The notes beneath the pieces are model-generated. The model saw only the letters and a program-made list of their open reading frames with translations, did not search any database and had not been told where the DNA came from. From Arthrobacter agilis (GTDB taxonomy: Bacteria; Actinomycetota; Actinomycetes; Actinomycetales; Micrococcaceae): a DNA stretch of 64,000 nucleotides. Where the stretch lies: contig NZ_VHIM01000003.1 in the NCBI RefSeq assembly GCF_006494655.1, positions 1 through 64,000 on the forward strand, read 5' to 3'. Every line of letters starts with the position of its first letter. Position 1 is the first letter of the stretch. Shown here piece by piece: positions 41,665 through 50,894 of this stretch. Both the position numbers and the translations under genes were made by a program.

Positions 41665-43011
41665 TCACGCCAGATTGTTGGCACGACGGCTGGTGCGTCG
41701 GCCGAGCACGTGGCTGAGCCAGATCAGGCTCAGCCCGAGCACCGTCATCAGGATGGCCGAGAACGGGAGGATCACGTCCCAGGCAGTCACCTCGAGGGGA
41801 GTGAGGCGCAGCACCACGAACGCCACGACGAGGGAGAAGCCGCCTGCCAGGAAGGCGCTGGCCACCCGGTGGATGGGAAGCGCATGGCGGTCGACGACGG
41901 CGGCGGCCGCGGGCAGGACCAGACAGGCTGCGACGTAACCCGGGTACAGGCGCCCGACGGTCGCGTAGTGCTGCACCGTCTCCTGCCCGTTGTACTCCCG
42001 GAGGCCGACCGCACTGACGGGCAGGTCACTCGTCACGAAGAAATAGACGGTCGCAGCGACGGTGAGGCCCAGGATCGCGAGGCCGACCGGTCCGACGATC
42101 AGTCGACGGGCCAGGGAGGACCCGAACGCCGCAGCCATCCGGACGCCCAGGAGGAGGAACACGGCGTAGAGCGCGAGCCTCAGGAGGAGGTTCGCCAGGT
42201 TCACGCCCCCGAGGACGCCGTCCACTCCCTCGTAGATCGGGCCCAGCGACAGGGCCACCGCCACCGTGAGGAGAACCAGCGCCGCGAAGATGGTCCGGTC
42301 GCGGCCGTCCTCGAGTTCAGCCCGCCGGATCTGCTTTCCGAGCACGTCGAGTCGATCACGCGCGAGGAAGACGAGGTCCAGGTCCGACATCGCGCAGAGC
42401 GCCCGGCTCCGCCCATCCGGCGGCCACCCGCCCTCGGCAGGCGTGAGCAGTCCGGTGACCACCAGTCCGCTGGTCAGCGATACACCGGCGATGCGTGCAG
42501 CCTCGACCGCGATCTCGGGCACCAGTCTGCCCGCGGTGAGCTGCGCCGAGAGATTCTGACGCGCCACTCCCGTGCTCGTTGCCAGGCGCTGCCGGAGATC
42601 TCCGGGATCGATGGCCTCGATCCAGGCCCGGACCGAGTTCCGGTGCGGGAAGGGCGCGAGATCGAGCTGCAGGTCAGAGCCCGCACATTCCTCGTCCCGG
42701 CTCCGGGCGACAAGCAACCGCAGGATATCGATGTGGGACACCTGGCTCACGAGCTCCGCGTCGGTGGGATCGCGAACGCCGTCCGGCACGTCCTCGAAGC
42801 CGTCGAAGACGGCGAGGGCGCCGACGATCGGCAGGCCGTACCCGCGGGCGATCGCGACGACGGTCGACACCGAGACCTTCCCGCGCACCAGTTGCTGTGC
42901 GAGCGTGGACCGTTTGATGTCCGCAACCCTGCAGACATCCGACACGGTGTCCTGAGGTGCTATCTGGGAACGCCACAGCTGGAACGCCTTGGCTGTGACG
43001 GCCATCATCAC
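41665..43011 (-). CDS. Membrane protein with two N-terminal HTH domains
   Basis: 448 residues. Two XRE-like helix-turn-helix modules are visible: 22–60 (TVSDVCRVADIKRSTLAQQL…VVAIARGYGL) and 139–177 (LRQRLATSTGVARQNLSAQL…AARIAGV), about 117 residues apart and similarly spaced internally. From residue 240 there are about six membrane segments (first IFAALVLLTVAVALSLG). Cytoplasmic DNA-binding modules tethered to a polytopic membrane domain suggest a one-component sensor. No family name is recognised and no partner gene is adjacent. Confidence 0.75.
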   Translation of the reverse strand: MMMAVTAKAFQLWRSQIAPQDTVSDVCRVADIKRSTLAQQLVRGKVSVSTVVAIARGYGLPIVGALAVFDGFEDVPDGVRDPTDAELVSQVSHIDILRLLVARSRDEECAGSDLQLDLAPFPHRNSVRAWIEAIDPGDLRQRLATSTGVARQNLSAQLTAGRLVPEIAVEAARIAGVSLTSGLVVTGLLTPAEGGWPPDGRSRALCAMSDLDLVFLARDRLDVLGKQIRRAELEDGRDRTIFAALVLLTVAVALSLGPIYEGVDGVLGGVNLANLLLRLALYAVFLLLGVRMAAAFGSSLARRLIVGPVGLAILGLTVAATVYFFVTSDLPVSAVGLREYNGQETVQHYATVGRLYPGYVAACLVLPAAAAVVDRHALPIHRVASAFLAGGFSLVVAFVVLRLTPLEVTAWDVILPFSAILMTVLGLSLIWLSHVLGRRTSRRANNLA

Positions 43012-43056
43012 CTTTCGATTGGACTTTCCGGTCTCTCATCGAAGTATACTGAGATT

Positions 43057-43105
43057 GCTGGCTCCGATTTCTGCGATTCCCCCATACGCAGAACTCGGAG
43101 CCAGC
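43057..43105. repeat. 19-bp inverted repeat upstream of the double-HTH gene
   Basis: GCTGGCTCCGATTTCTGCG and CGCAGAACTCGGAGCCAGC pair over 19 bp with one mismatch and an 11-nt loop. On the minus strand it lies 60 bp after the stop of the 92-aa gene and 46 bp before the double-HTH gene. It could terminate the former or act in the leader or operator of the latter. Confidence 0.6.
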
Positions 43106-43165
43106 TCCAGTTAACGCCTCAGGTCAACGGCTCAGGCGGCCCTTGCGACGGCGCCCCGCCAGGGG

Positions 43166-43444
43166 TCACCAACGGACTTTCTTCTCCTTCTTCCCCTGCT
43201 TGCTGCTCTCGTGGGCGGCCTTCACATGGCTGGCTCCCGAGGCTGCCGTCGGGGCTGCTGCATGGCCCTTCTTCGCCAGGGCCTGCTGCGCTCGGGGATC
43301 GTCCTGCAGCCGGCGCTTCTGCCCGGCAGCAGGCGCGGTGGTGCCTGCCGATCCTTCCGCACTCGTCTGTTCCTGCGAGGAGGCGCCGGGCGCCCCGGAG
43401 GGGCTCCCGCCTGATTGCCCGCTGGTTTCAGGTGAACTGGTCAT
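43166..43444 (-). CDS. Small disordered Ala/Gln/Lys-rich protein
   Basis: 92 residues from ATG 43444 with AGGAA upstream. Low-complexity: MTSSPETSGQSGGSPSG…, then AGQKRRLQDDPRAQQALAKK and a basic C-terminus KQGKKEKKVRW. No fold or family is recognised. Possibly a nucleic-acid-associated or stress-linked small protein, by composition only. Confidence 0.6.
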   Translation of the reverse strand: MTSSPETSGQSGGSPSGAPGASSQEQTSAEGSAGTTAPAAGQKRRLQDDPRAQQALAKKGHAAAPTAASGASHVKAAHESSKQGKKEKKVRW

Positions 43445-43669
43445 GGTGTTCCTTTCGTGCTGTGGGGTCCACGGAACAGGTCGCACGGCACAGCGGGACG
43501 CGCATCGACGACGCGGCGTGCTGGGGATGGGACAGATTCAGTGGGCGCCCTGTGGAGGAGTGTCATCGACACATGGCGTGATCCGCGGCCGGAGCCGGAC
43601 CACCTACTGAAAGAGAAGTGTCCTCATGGTCAAGAACCGTACACCCGCCCATGCTGTGGCGACAAGGGA

Positions 43670-44938
43670 TCAGCGCAGCCTGACGCCGGTCACCGTGACG
43701 TCCACGAAGACCAGCCGGTGGTCGCTCGTGGGGAAGGGGAAGATCCCGGTCAGCTCCGAGCCGGGCGTTCCCGCCTGGGGCCAGAAGACGCCGGAGTCCG
43801 TGACACGCAGCGAGCGCGACGGCAGCACGTAGTCTGCCCGGATGTTGCCGGCATCCCGGTCCTCGAAATCCGCCGTGTCGAACCGAGGATCGCTCCGGTG
43901 ATCGGCATTGGCGCCCCCCTGCAGCGCCGAGGCCTCCGTCGCACCTGCCGACGACGGTCCCGGGTCCTGGATCAGCTTGTTCTCCAGGAGTTGCCCGATC
44001 GATCCCGGAAGCGAATCACCGTCGAGGGGATCGCTGTTCTGATCGCCCATCACGACGAATCGCTCCCCACGCTTGAGCCCTCCGGCCAGGCCGTCGTCGT
44101 CGTACACGTAGGAGGCCGTGGGCCCTCCTGTCACGTAGTCGGACCAGAAGCGGATCTCGTCGCTGTTGCGCTTCCCGTTGCGGTCCTCCTCGCCGTCGAA
44201 GACCGGAGGCGTGGGGTGGCTCGCCAGGACGTGGACCGTCCTGCCACCCACGCTGACCGGGATGTCCCAGTGGGACTTGCTCGAGAGCGGGAGGACGGCC
44301 AGTTCATCGGCGGAGTACCAGTCGCCCGGAGTCCCGGTGACCGGATTGTCCGGCAGCAGCGCGCCCGGCATGTCCTTCCACAGGAAGTTCTGGAAGGTCC
44401 GCACGGACTCCGTCCGGATGGGATACCTGGAGTAGACGACCATGCCGTACTGGCCTTCGAACGTGCCGAAGCCCAGGGCGTCGTCGGGACCGCCCACCCG
44501 GCCGTCGTTGTTCAGGTCGAATCCGCTCGGCACGCCGGTGTTGGACGGCGCCGTGTAGACGTAGGGGTACTCGATCGGCGCCCGGCCTTTCTGGCCTACC
44601 CCGAGGTAGTTGGCGCTGAAGAGATCCGCTGCCCTGTTCCCGGGGGCGTAGTCGAACTCGTTCAGAAGGAGTACGTCCGGACGGTTGATCTGGACGACCT
44701 CCGCGATGGCCCGCGCCTGCGCATTCCCCGGACCGGCCAGATCACGCACCAGCTCGCCTTCGGCCGACCGGTTGAGGCTCGCGTTGTAGGTGGCGAACCG
44801 GACGTCCTGCTGGGCGGACTTCGCAGTGGACAGGGGCGATCGTGAATCGTCGGCCGGAGCGGCCGCCACTGTGGGTGCCGTGATCACGAGGAGGACGGCG
44901 GCCAGCAGGCCGGCCGAGCAACGGGCCAGGATGCGCAT
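43670..44938 (-). CDS. Secreted endonuclease/exonuclease/phosphatase-fold protein
   Basis: 422 residues with GGAGGAGGGA upstream. Signal peptide MRILARCSAGLLAAVLLVIT…AAAPADD, cleaved near residue 27. The EEP fold is marked by VRFATYNASLNR, VQINRPDVLLLNEFD (catalytic Glu), an active-site HPTPPVFDGEEDRNGK and VVMGDQNSDP with a final PTSDHRLVFVDV. A calcium-loop-like DLNNDGRVGGPDDALG lies near 140–157. Homologues are annotated as extracellular nucleases or phosphatases. Probably scavenges phosphorus from nucleic acids or phosphoesters. Confidence 0.85.
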   Translation of the reverse strand: MRILARCSAGLLAAVLLVITAPTVAAAPADDSRSPLSTAKSAQQDVRFATYNASLNRSAEGELVRDLAGPGNAQARAIAEVVQINRPDVLLLNEFDYAPGNRAADLFSANYLGVGQKGRAPIEYPYVYTAPSNTGVPSGFDLNNDGRVGGPDDALGFGTFEGQYGMVVYSRYPIRTESVRTFQNFLWKDMPGALLPDNPVTGTPGDWYSADELAVLPLSSKSHWDIPVSVGGRTVHVLASHPTPPVFDGEEDRNGKRNSDEIRFWSDYVTGGPTASYVYDDDGLAGGLKRGERFVVMGDQNSDPLDGDSLPGSIGQLLENKLIQDPGPSSAGATEASALQGGANADHRSDPRFDTADFEDRDAGNIRADYVLPSRSLRVTDSGVFWPQAGTPGSELTGIFPFPTSDHRLVFVDVTVTGVRLR

Positions 44939-45263
44939 CGGTCCCTCCTCCTCGAGGGCACCACCACGCCCCCGGTGGACGTGCGGTACCAGCGGCTGCG
45001 TGAGCCGGTCCTTCGAGCGTAGCGGCGCAGGCAGCCCGAGAACGGGCCGTCGGATAACGATTCGAGCTCAACAAATTCGTACCGGCAGCCTGCCCCCGCC
45101 CTTCCTCGACGTGCCAAGCGGCGGGCGTCAAGTGGCTTCTCCGGGGGCGCCGGGACCACCGCTAATCTGTGTTCCCGCCGCGAGCCGTGGCAGTCTGAAG
45201 CAGGTTCCCGGATCGTGCCCGGGCGCCGGATCGTGCCGTCGGGCACCGGAAGGGAGTCGGTCC
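44939..45263. other. Divergent intergenic region between the EEP protein and ZIP transporter
   Basis: About 325 bases without a credible gene. Short ORFs here are GC-frame shadows. It holds the ribosome sites for both flanking genes and a short AT-rich patch (45055–45085, ATTCGAGCTCAACAAATTCG) that may contain promoter elements. No palindromic operator or PHO box was recognised. Confidence 0.4.
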
Positions 45264-46019
45264 GTGCCTCTGTGGCTGCAGGCGTTCGGTTGGGGAGCCC
45301 TCGCGGGCGGTGCACTTCTCGTCGGCTCGGCCATCGCGTGGCGGTGGCGGGTTCCGCCTCGCATCGTCTCGTTCGTGATGGCGTTCGGCGCCGGGGTCCT
45401 CATCTCGGCTCTCGCCTTCGAGCTCGTGGACGAGGCGCAGGACGTCGGAGGCCTTGCTCCGACCGCCTCCGGCTTCCTCGTGGGAGCCGTGACCTACGTC
45501 GGGGCGAACGCCGTCCTCGCGCGGCAGGGCGCTCGGCACCGCAAGCGGTCGGGCACGCAGCAGCCCTCGGAGTCCGACGATGCCGGCAGCGGCAATGCGA
45601 TCGCACTCGGTGCACTGCTCGACGGCATACCGGAGTCGGTGGTGCTGGGTCTGGGCCTCGTCGCCGGTGGGGCCGTCAATCCCGCCGTCCTCGTGGCGAT
45701 CTTCATCTCCAACGTCCCGGAGGGCCTGTCCAGCACGGCGGGCATGAAGAACTCCGGGCGCAGCTCCCGCTACGTCTTCGGTCTCTGGGGCGACATAGCG
45801 CTCGCCTCCGGGCTCGCCGCCCTCGCCGGGTACTCCCTGCTCGCCGGGGCGTCCGGGGGGACGATCGCGTTCATCACGGCCATCGCGGCGGGGGCCATCC
45901 TCGCGATGGTGGCCGACACCATGATCCCCGAGGCGTTCGAACGCCAGCACATGTTCACCGGGTTGATCGCCGCCCTCGGGTTCCTGGCGGCCTTCGTGGT
46001 GCACGACCTGTCCGGCTGA
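45264..46019 (+). CDS. ZIP-family divalent metal transporter
   Basis: 251 residues from GTG 45264 with AGGGAG upstream. Eight membrane segments. TM4 metal-site motif LLDGIPESVVLGLGL and TM5 IFISNVPEGLSSTAG carry the conserved Pro-Glu pairs of ZIP carriers. A variable loop (RKRSGTQQPSESDDAGSG) lies between TM3 and TM4. Imports Zn2+ or Fe2+/Mn2+ by analogy with ZupT. No adjacent metal regulator. Confidence 0.9.
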   Translation: MPLWLQAFGWGALAGGALLVGSAIAWRWRVPPRIVSFVMAFGAGVLISALAFELVDEAQDVGGLAPTASGFLVGAVTYVGANAVLARQGARHRKRSGTQQPSESDDAGSGNAIALGALLDGIPESVVLGLGLVAGGAVNPAVLVAIFISNVPEGLSSTAGMKNSGRSSRYVFGLWGDIALASGLAALAGYSLLAGASGGTIAFITAIAAGAILAMVADTMIPEAFERQHMFTGLIAALGFLAAFVVHDLSG

Positions 46020-46046
46020 GGTGGAGGACGCGGCGCCGGGCACAGC

Positions 46047-46078
46047 AGTGGGGTCCCGGACACGTCCGGGACCCCACT
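46047..46078 (+). terminator. Terminator between the ZIP gene and tRNA-Lys
   Basis: AGTGGGGTCCCGGA and TCCGGGACCCCACT form a perfect 14-bp stem with a CACG loop, 28 bp after the ZIP stop. It ends 5 bp before the convergent tRNA and may end both transcripts. Confidence 0.8.
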
Positions 46079-46082
46079 CGGG

Positions 46083-46156
46083 TAGGCCCTGTGGGGCTCG
46101 AACCCACGACCCACGGATTAAAAGTCCGTTGCTCTAGCCAACTGAGCTAAGGGCCC
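46083..46156 (-). tRNA. tRNA-Lys (anticodon TTT)
   Basis: On the minus strand the sequence starts GGGCCCTTAGCTCAGTTGGC, has a 5-bp anticodon stem ACGGA/TCCGT around the loop CTTTTAA (anticodon TTT), and the T-arm GTGGGTTCGAGCCCCAC. The acceptor stem closes with GGGCCCT/AGGGCCT and discriminator A. The CCA end is only partly encoded (CC). All four arms fold. Confidence 0.96.
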
Positions 46157-46301
46157 GCCCCGTCGACTCCACTGGCGGATCCTCGGGATCCGGCGGTGGG
46201 CACCGACGACCCGCCCACTTTATCGCAATCACCGGGGCCCCGAGCACGTGGCCGGTCCGCGGTCGGGGGGCGTGCAGAGTGTGCAGGAGTATCCTCGACC
46301 C

Positions 46302-46949
46302 ATGGACGGCGACTACACGAACAACAGCCCTCGGCCCCACAAGCCGAAGCCATTCGCTCCCGCGGACTTCGAGGTCTTCGCAGGGGGAGTCGATCCCTCG
46401 CGGGTCTCCGAAGCCGCCCACATGGCGGCCCACGCCCTGGTGCACCACGGCCGTGACGCGGAGGATCCCGAGGTGACCCGGCGCCTCGTCGAACTCGCCG
46501 ACCAGCAGGGCCTCGAAGCCATCGCGGAGATGTGGGCGGAGAGCCCCGCACGGTCGCTGCCGGGTGCACTGTGGAGGCTCTACGCGCTGCGCGCGGCCAC
46601 CCAGCAGAACCCCGAGCGGATCGCCGCCTACTTCGCCTCGGGCAAGGAGGTGGCCCAGGTGTCGAAGGTCGTCGCCGGTGTCGCCGAACCCCCGGGTGCC
46701 GCCGAGATGACGACCATGGCCGACACCATCCTGTCCGGCGCGTTCGACGGCGATTTCGACGTCGCGCTGGAGCGCTTCGCCGCTTTCTGCCGGGTGGTGG
46801 CGCTCGGCCAGGCCAACCACGCCGACGACACCGAGCTCGCGAACGGCCCCCACGCGTCGAAGCTGACACGCAACTCGCACCAGCTCATCAGGACGGCGGA
46901 GGACCTCGAGCACGCCGCCGCGTCCTGGCGGCGCGGTGAGCTCGACTGA
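46302..46949 (+). CDS. Conserved actinobacterial protein of unknown function
   Basis: 215 residues from ATG 46302. Mostly helical by composition, with VSEAAHMAAHALVHHGRDAE, SPARSLPGALWRLYALRAAT and a C-terminal DLEHAAASWRRGELD. Soluble, without signal or membrane segments. I recall similar proteins in Micrococcaceae annotated only vaguely, sometimes as DNA-binding, but see no HTH. A single gene next to tRNA-Lys. Confidence 0.75.
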   Translation: MDGDYTNNSPRPHKPKPFAPADFEVFAGGVDPSRVSEAAHMAAHALVHHGRDAEDPEVTRRLVELADQQGLEAIAEMWAESPARSLPGALWRLYALRAATQQNPERIAAYFASGKEVAQVSKVVAGVAEPPGAAEMTTMADTILSGAFDGDFDVALERFAAFCRVVALGQANHADDTELANGPHASKLTRNSHQLIRTAEDLEHAAASWRRGELD

Positions 46950-47160
46950 ACCGCCCACTCGGGCCGCTGTTGACAGCGGCTCCGGGGAGGGCAAGACTTA
47001 ACGCGGCGTCGGACCGTGGAACCCCCGGGCTTCAACACTCAGCCGCTTCGAGCGGCCTTCCGCCGAGAGGCGCTCCCGGTTCGACGCCACTACTCTGTCC
47101 AGCCACCTCCGACGCGACGACGGCCGGCCCGCTGACACCTGAACCTCCGAGGAAGACTCC

Positions 47161-47778
47161 GTGAAACTACGCCTCTTCCCCCAGGAGAACGCCGGGCTGG
47201 AACTGCTCTCCCGCATGGCGCAGCAACTCGTGCTCGGCGTCGGCACCATGTCCGCCATCCTCGGAGCCTCGACCCAGGAGTACGACCGCCTCTCCGAAGA
47301 ACTGCACCAGCACGAGTCGGCGTCCACGGACCTGCACTTCGCCCTCCTCACCTCCATGCGCACGTCCTTCATCAATCCGCTTCCCCGGGAGGACCTCTAC
47401 GTCCTCTCCCGCCTCCTCAACGAAGCCATCGAGAAACTGGACGGAGCCGGTGAACTCATCGCGCTCTACAAGCTGAGCAAACTGAGCCGGCGCGCGGCGG
47501 ACCAGCTGGAGGTCATCAACCGACAGGCGGAGTTGACCGCCGTCGCCATGCAGCGGCTGAACTCGATGGAGGACCTCGAGGAGTACTGGATCGAGATCCT
47601 CCGCCTCGCACGTCGGGCCGAGCGCACCCACCGCAGCTGGTGCGCGGAACTCCTGAGCGACCACAAACCCCTCGTCTACGCCCGGCATCGCGACGTGGCG
47701 AACCAGCTGGTCGACGTCACGAAGGACATCCGGCGTGTGGCCACACAGGTGGGCAGCATCCTGGTCAAGGAATCGTAG
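47161..47778 (+). CDS. DUF47/PhoU-like phosphate transport regulator
   Basis: 205 residues from GTG 47161. All-helical PhoU-like DUF47 domain: KLRLFPQENAGLELLSRMAQ at the N-terminus, FINPLPREDLYVLSRLLNEA (metal-binding-type helix) in the centre. It directly abuts the Pit transporter gene (next start immediately follows the stop). DUF47 proteins accompany Pit carriers and are thought to modulate them. Confidence 0.92.
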   Translation: MKLRLFPQENAGLELLSRMAQQLVLGVGTMSAILGASTQEYDRLSEELHQHESASTDLHFALLTSMRTSFINPLPREDLYVLSRLLNEAIEKLDGAGELIALYKLSKLSRRAADQLEVINRQAELTAVAMQRLNSMEDLEEYWIEILRLARRAERTHRSWCAELLSDHKPLVYARHRDVANQLVDVTKDIRRVATQVGSILVKES

Positions 47779-48789
47779 GTGGAGCCATTCCTCCTCGGGG
47801 TGGTGATCGTCCTCGCGGGCGGCTTCGCCTTCCTGAACGGCTTCCACGACGTCTCCAACTCCGTCGCGACGGCCGTCCGCACCAGGGCCCTCACGCCCAC
47901 GATCGCCGTCCTGCTGGCCGCCGTCTTCAATCTCGTGGGCGCCCTGCTGAGCACCTCGCTGGCCCTGTTCTTCACCGACGCGGGGATCGGCCTGCCCGCG
48001 GGGAGCACGGGCCTGGGGATCCTGCTCGCGGCGCTGCTGGCGGCCTGCCTGTGGGGCCTCCTCACCTGGTGGCGGGGCAAGCCGTCGTCGTCCACCCACG
48101 CCCTGCTCGGCGGGATCATCGGCGCGGGCGGGGCGTCGCAGCTCACCAGCGGTCCCGCGATGAGCGGAGCCGGCCAGACCCTCCTCCTGCAGATCGTGCT
48201 GCCGCTCCTGCTCTCGCCCGTCCTCGCCTACGCCCTGGCCTACGCAGCGGTGTTCCCCGCCACATGGCTGCTGCGGCACGGCTCCCCCTCGGCCGTGAAC
48301 CGGGGGAACCGCATGGCGCAGTCCGTCCTGGCCGGCGCCTTCGCCCTCGGACACGGGCTGCAGGACGGTCAGCGCACCATGGCGGTGATCCTGCTGGCCC
48401 TGGTGGGCGCCGGGTACGCGAGCGGGTCGGACATGCCCGTCTGGGTGCAGGTGTCGGCCGCCGTCCTCCTGGCCGGTGGATCGCTCCTGGGCGGCTGGCG
48501 CATCACGCACACGCTCGGTAACCGGCTGGTGCACATCGACCCGCTGCGGGGGATGACGGCGCAGGGTGTGAGTTCGGCCATGCTATTCATCGGCGCCATC
48601 TCGCTGCACATGCCGCTCTCGAGCACGCACACCATGACCTCCGCCATCGTCGGGGCCGGTGCCAATCAGCGGTTCGCCTCGGTGCAGCGTCCCCACGTGG
48701 TCCGGATCCTGCTGATCTGGCTCGGTACCGCGCCGGCGACGGCCGTCGTGGGCGGTGTCTTCTTCCTGGCGCTGACCCCCCTCCTCTGA
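47779..48789 (+). CDS. PiT-family inorganic phosphate transporter
   Basis: 336 residues from GTG 47779, with no gap after the DUF47 stop. About ten membrane segments. The duplicated PiT signatures are FLNGFHDVSNSVATAVRTRA (first half) and FALGHGLQDGQRTMAVILLA (second half), plus SSSTHALLGGIIGAG and SSTHTMTSAIVGAG. Low-affinity metal-phosphate symport into the cytoplasm, complementing the Pst system encoded convergently. Confidence 0.94.
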   Translation: MEPFLLGVVIVLAGGFAFLNGFHDVSNSVATAVRTRALTPTIAVLLAAVFNLVGALLSTSLALFFTDAGIGLPAGSTGLGILLAALLAACLWGLLTWWRGKPSSSTHALLGGIIGAGGASQLTSGPAMSGAGQTLLLQIVLPLLLSPVLAYALAYAAVFPATWLLRHGSPSAVNRGNRMAQSVLAGAFALGHGLQDGQRTMAVILLALVGAGYASGSDMPVWVQVSAAVLLAGGSLLGGWRITHTLGNRLVHIDPLRGMTAQGVSSAMLFIGAISLHMPLSSTHTMTSAIVGAGANQRFASVQRPHVVRILLIWLGTAPATAVVGGVFFLALTPLL

Positions 48790-48896
48790 CCCCGTCCGCG
48801 ACCCTTTGCGCTGACGCGCCGAGCCGCGGCGTCGAATCCGCGGGAGCGCCCGGCCGCACCTGACCCGCCGAGCCGCGCGGCCGCCCCGGGAAGACG

Positions 48897-48930
48897 ACGA
48901 CGGCGGCCCCCTGGAGGGAGCCGCCGTCGT
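48897..48930. terminator. Shared terminator between pit and pstB
   Basis: ACGACGGCGGC and GCCGCCGTCGT form a perfect 11-bp stem with a 12-nt loop between two convergent stops (48789 and 48978). Probably bidirectional. No U-tract. Confidence 0.65.
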
Positions 48931-48977
48931 ACCCGGTGAGGATCGTCAGTGCGACCCGGGGCGTATCCGTTCCGAGG

Positions 48978-49757
48978 TCACCCGAAGCGACCGGACACGT
49001 AGTCCTCGGTCGCCTTCATCGAGGGCTTGTTGAAGATCGTGGTGGTGTCGTCGTACTCGATCAGCTTGCCGGGCTTGCCCGTGCCGGCGATGTTGAAGAA
49101 CGCCGTCCTGTCCGACACCCGCGCGGCCTGCTGCATGTTGTGCGTCACGATCACGACGGTGTAGTCGGCCTTGAGCTCGTTGATGAGGTCCTCGATGGCC
49201 AGGGTGGAGATCGGGTCCAGAGCCGAGCAGGGCTCGTCCATCAGGATAACCTGCGGCGAGACGGCGATGGCGCGCGCGATGCAGAGGCGCTGCTGCTGCC
49301 CACCGGAGAGGCCCGATCCTGGGCGGCCCAGTCGATCCTTCACCTCGTTCCACAGGTTCGCGCCGCGCAGGGACTTCTCGACGAGCGCATCGGCATCCGA
49401 CTTGCTGATCCGCTTGTTGTTGAGCTTCACGCCGGCCAGGACGTTGTCCCGGATGGACATGGTGGGGAACGGGTTGGGCCGCTGGAACACCATGCCGATC
49501 TGGCCGCGCACGGTCACGGGGTCCACGGCGGAGTCGTACAGGTTGTCGCCGTCGAGGAGCACCTCACCCTCCACTCGTGCGCCGGGGATGACCTCGTGCA
49601 TGCGGTTGAGGGTGCGGAGGAACGTGGACTTGCCGCAACCGGACGGGCCGATGAACGCGGTGACCGAGCGGGCCTCGATGTTGATGTTGACGTCCTCCAC
49701 GGCAAGGAACTTGCTGTAGTAGACGTTGAGGTCCTTGACGTCGATTCGCTTGGACAT
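48978..49757 (-). CDS. pstB: Phosphate ABC transporter ATP-binding protein
   Basis: 259 residues from ATG 49757. Walker [10 protein letters not shown] (37–45), signature LSGGQ (150–154), Walker [14 protein letters not shown]. PstB-specific traits are [19 protein letters not shown] and the [10 protein letters not shown]-loop. Last gene of the pstSCAB operon; couples ATP hydrolysis to high-affinity phosphate import. Confidence 0.96.
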   Translation of the reverse strand: MSKRIDVKDLNVYYSKFLAVEDVNINIEARSVTAFIGPSGCGKSTFLRTLNRMHEVIPGARVEGEVLLDGDNLYDSAVDPVTVRGQIGMVFQRPNPFPTMSIRDNVLAGVKLNNKRISKSDADALVEKSLRGANLWNEVKDRLGRPGSGLSGGQQQRLCIARAIAVSPQVILMDEPCSALDPISTLAIEDLINELKADYTVVIVTHNMQQAARVSDRTAFFNIAGTGKPGKLIEYDDTTTIFNKPSMKATEDYVSGRFG

Positions 49758-49787
49758 TTCTTCCTTATCGGTAGGTACCGCGGGTGG

Positions 49788-50894
49788 TCAGCGGCTGGTC
49801 TTGGGGGCGAACAGGCCTGCGATGAAACGGGCGGCCAGATTCAGGATCATCACCATGACGATCAGCAGGAGTGCTGCCGCCCAGGCGCGCTGGGTACTCG
49901 GGTCAGGAGAGGTGGGCGAGGTCGGGGTGAGGATCTGGTAGTAGATGTAGGTGGGGAGCGAACTCATCCACCCGCTGAAGGCACTCCAGTTGATCGAGGT
50001 GGCGAACCCGGCCGTCACCAGGATGGGCGCGGTCTCGCCGATCACGCGGGCGATGGACAGGGTCACACCCGAGGCGATCCCGGAGATGGCCGTCGGGATG
50101 ACTACCCGGGTGATGGTGCGCCACTTACGCACGCCGAGGGCGTAGGAGGCTTCCCGTAGCTCGTTGGGGACGATCTTCAGCATCTCCTCCGTGGCGCGGA
50201 CCACGACCGGGATCATGAGCACCGAGAGCGCCACCGAGGCCACGAAACCCATGCGGGTACCGGGCCCGAACAGCAGCGCGAAGAGTGCCGCCGCGAAGAG
50301 ACCGGCGACGATCGACGGGATACCCGTCATGACGTCCACGAAGAAGGTGATGGCCCTGGTGAGGCTCTTCCCCTGGCCGTACTCCACGAGGTACACCGCG
50401 GTGAGCAGCCCGATGGGTACCGAGATCAGCGTGGCCCAGAACGTGATCTGGAGCGTCCCGATGATGGCGTGATAGGCGCCACCGAGCACTGGAGTGCCAT
50501 CCTCGACCGTCTGGTTGTCGATGGCACCGGTGATCCCGTTCATGGAGGTGAAGAAGAAGTTGTAGCTGAGACCGGGAAGGCCACGCTCGAGGACCGTCCA
50601 GAGCACCGAGATCAGGGGTATCAGCGCGAGGATGAAGGCGCCGTAGACAAGGTACGTGACGAGGCGGTCCGTGGCCTTGCGTCCGCCCTCGGCCACCGCC
50701 GTGACGAGCGTGGCTCCGATGACGAAGACGATCGCCGAGATGACAGCCCATCCCGCCACGCTGAAGCCGATGAGCGAGGACAGCGCGGCCCCGAGGATCA
50801 CTGCGGCTGCGAGCACCACCCACACGGCATAGGAGGGGAGCTTGCCGCGCGTGAGCTGCGATTGGCGGCGCTGGATGCTCTGGTCGACTGCCAT
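49788..50894 (-). CDS. pstA: Phosphate ABC transporter permease PstA
   Basis: 368 residues, longer than typical PstA (about 300) because of an N-terminal extension holding two extra membrane segments (about 23–65). The ABC permease part includes YLVEYGQGKSLTRAITFFVD and the EAA loop ELREASYALGVRKWRTITRV. Its ATG overlaps the pstC stop by 1 bp (TAATG). A phoU gene does not follow. Confidence 0.94.
   Translation of the reverse strand: MAVDQSIQRRQSQLTRGKLPSYAVWVVLAAAVILGAALSSLIGFSVAGWAVISAIVFVIGATLVTAVAEGGRKATDRLVTYLVYGAFILALIPLISVLWTVLERGLPGLSYNFFFTSMNGITGAIDNQTVEDGTPVLGGAYHAIIGTLQITFWATLISVPIGLLTAVYLVEYGQGKSLTRAITFFVDVMTGIPSIVAGLFAAALFALLFGPGTRMGFVASVALSVLMIPVVVRATEEMLKIVPNELREASYALGVRKWRTITRVVIPTAISGIASGVTLSIARVIGETAPILVTAGFATSINWSAFSGWMSSLPTYIYYQILTPTSPTSPDPSTQRAWAAALLLIVMVMILNLAARFIAGLFAPKTSR

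Noticed and set aside
46963-46998. TTGACA (46970–46975) plus AAGACT as promoter of the DUF47–pit operon, or GCCGCTG/CAGCGGC as a terminator
   Set aside because: The same bases serve both readings, the -10 match is poor and the stem is only 7 bp, so neither is claimed.
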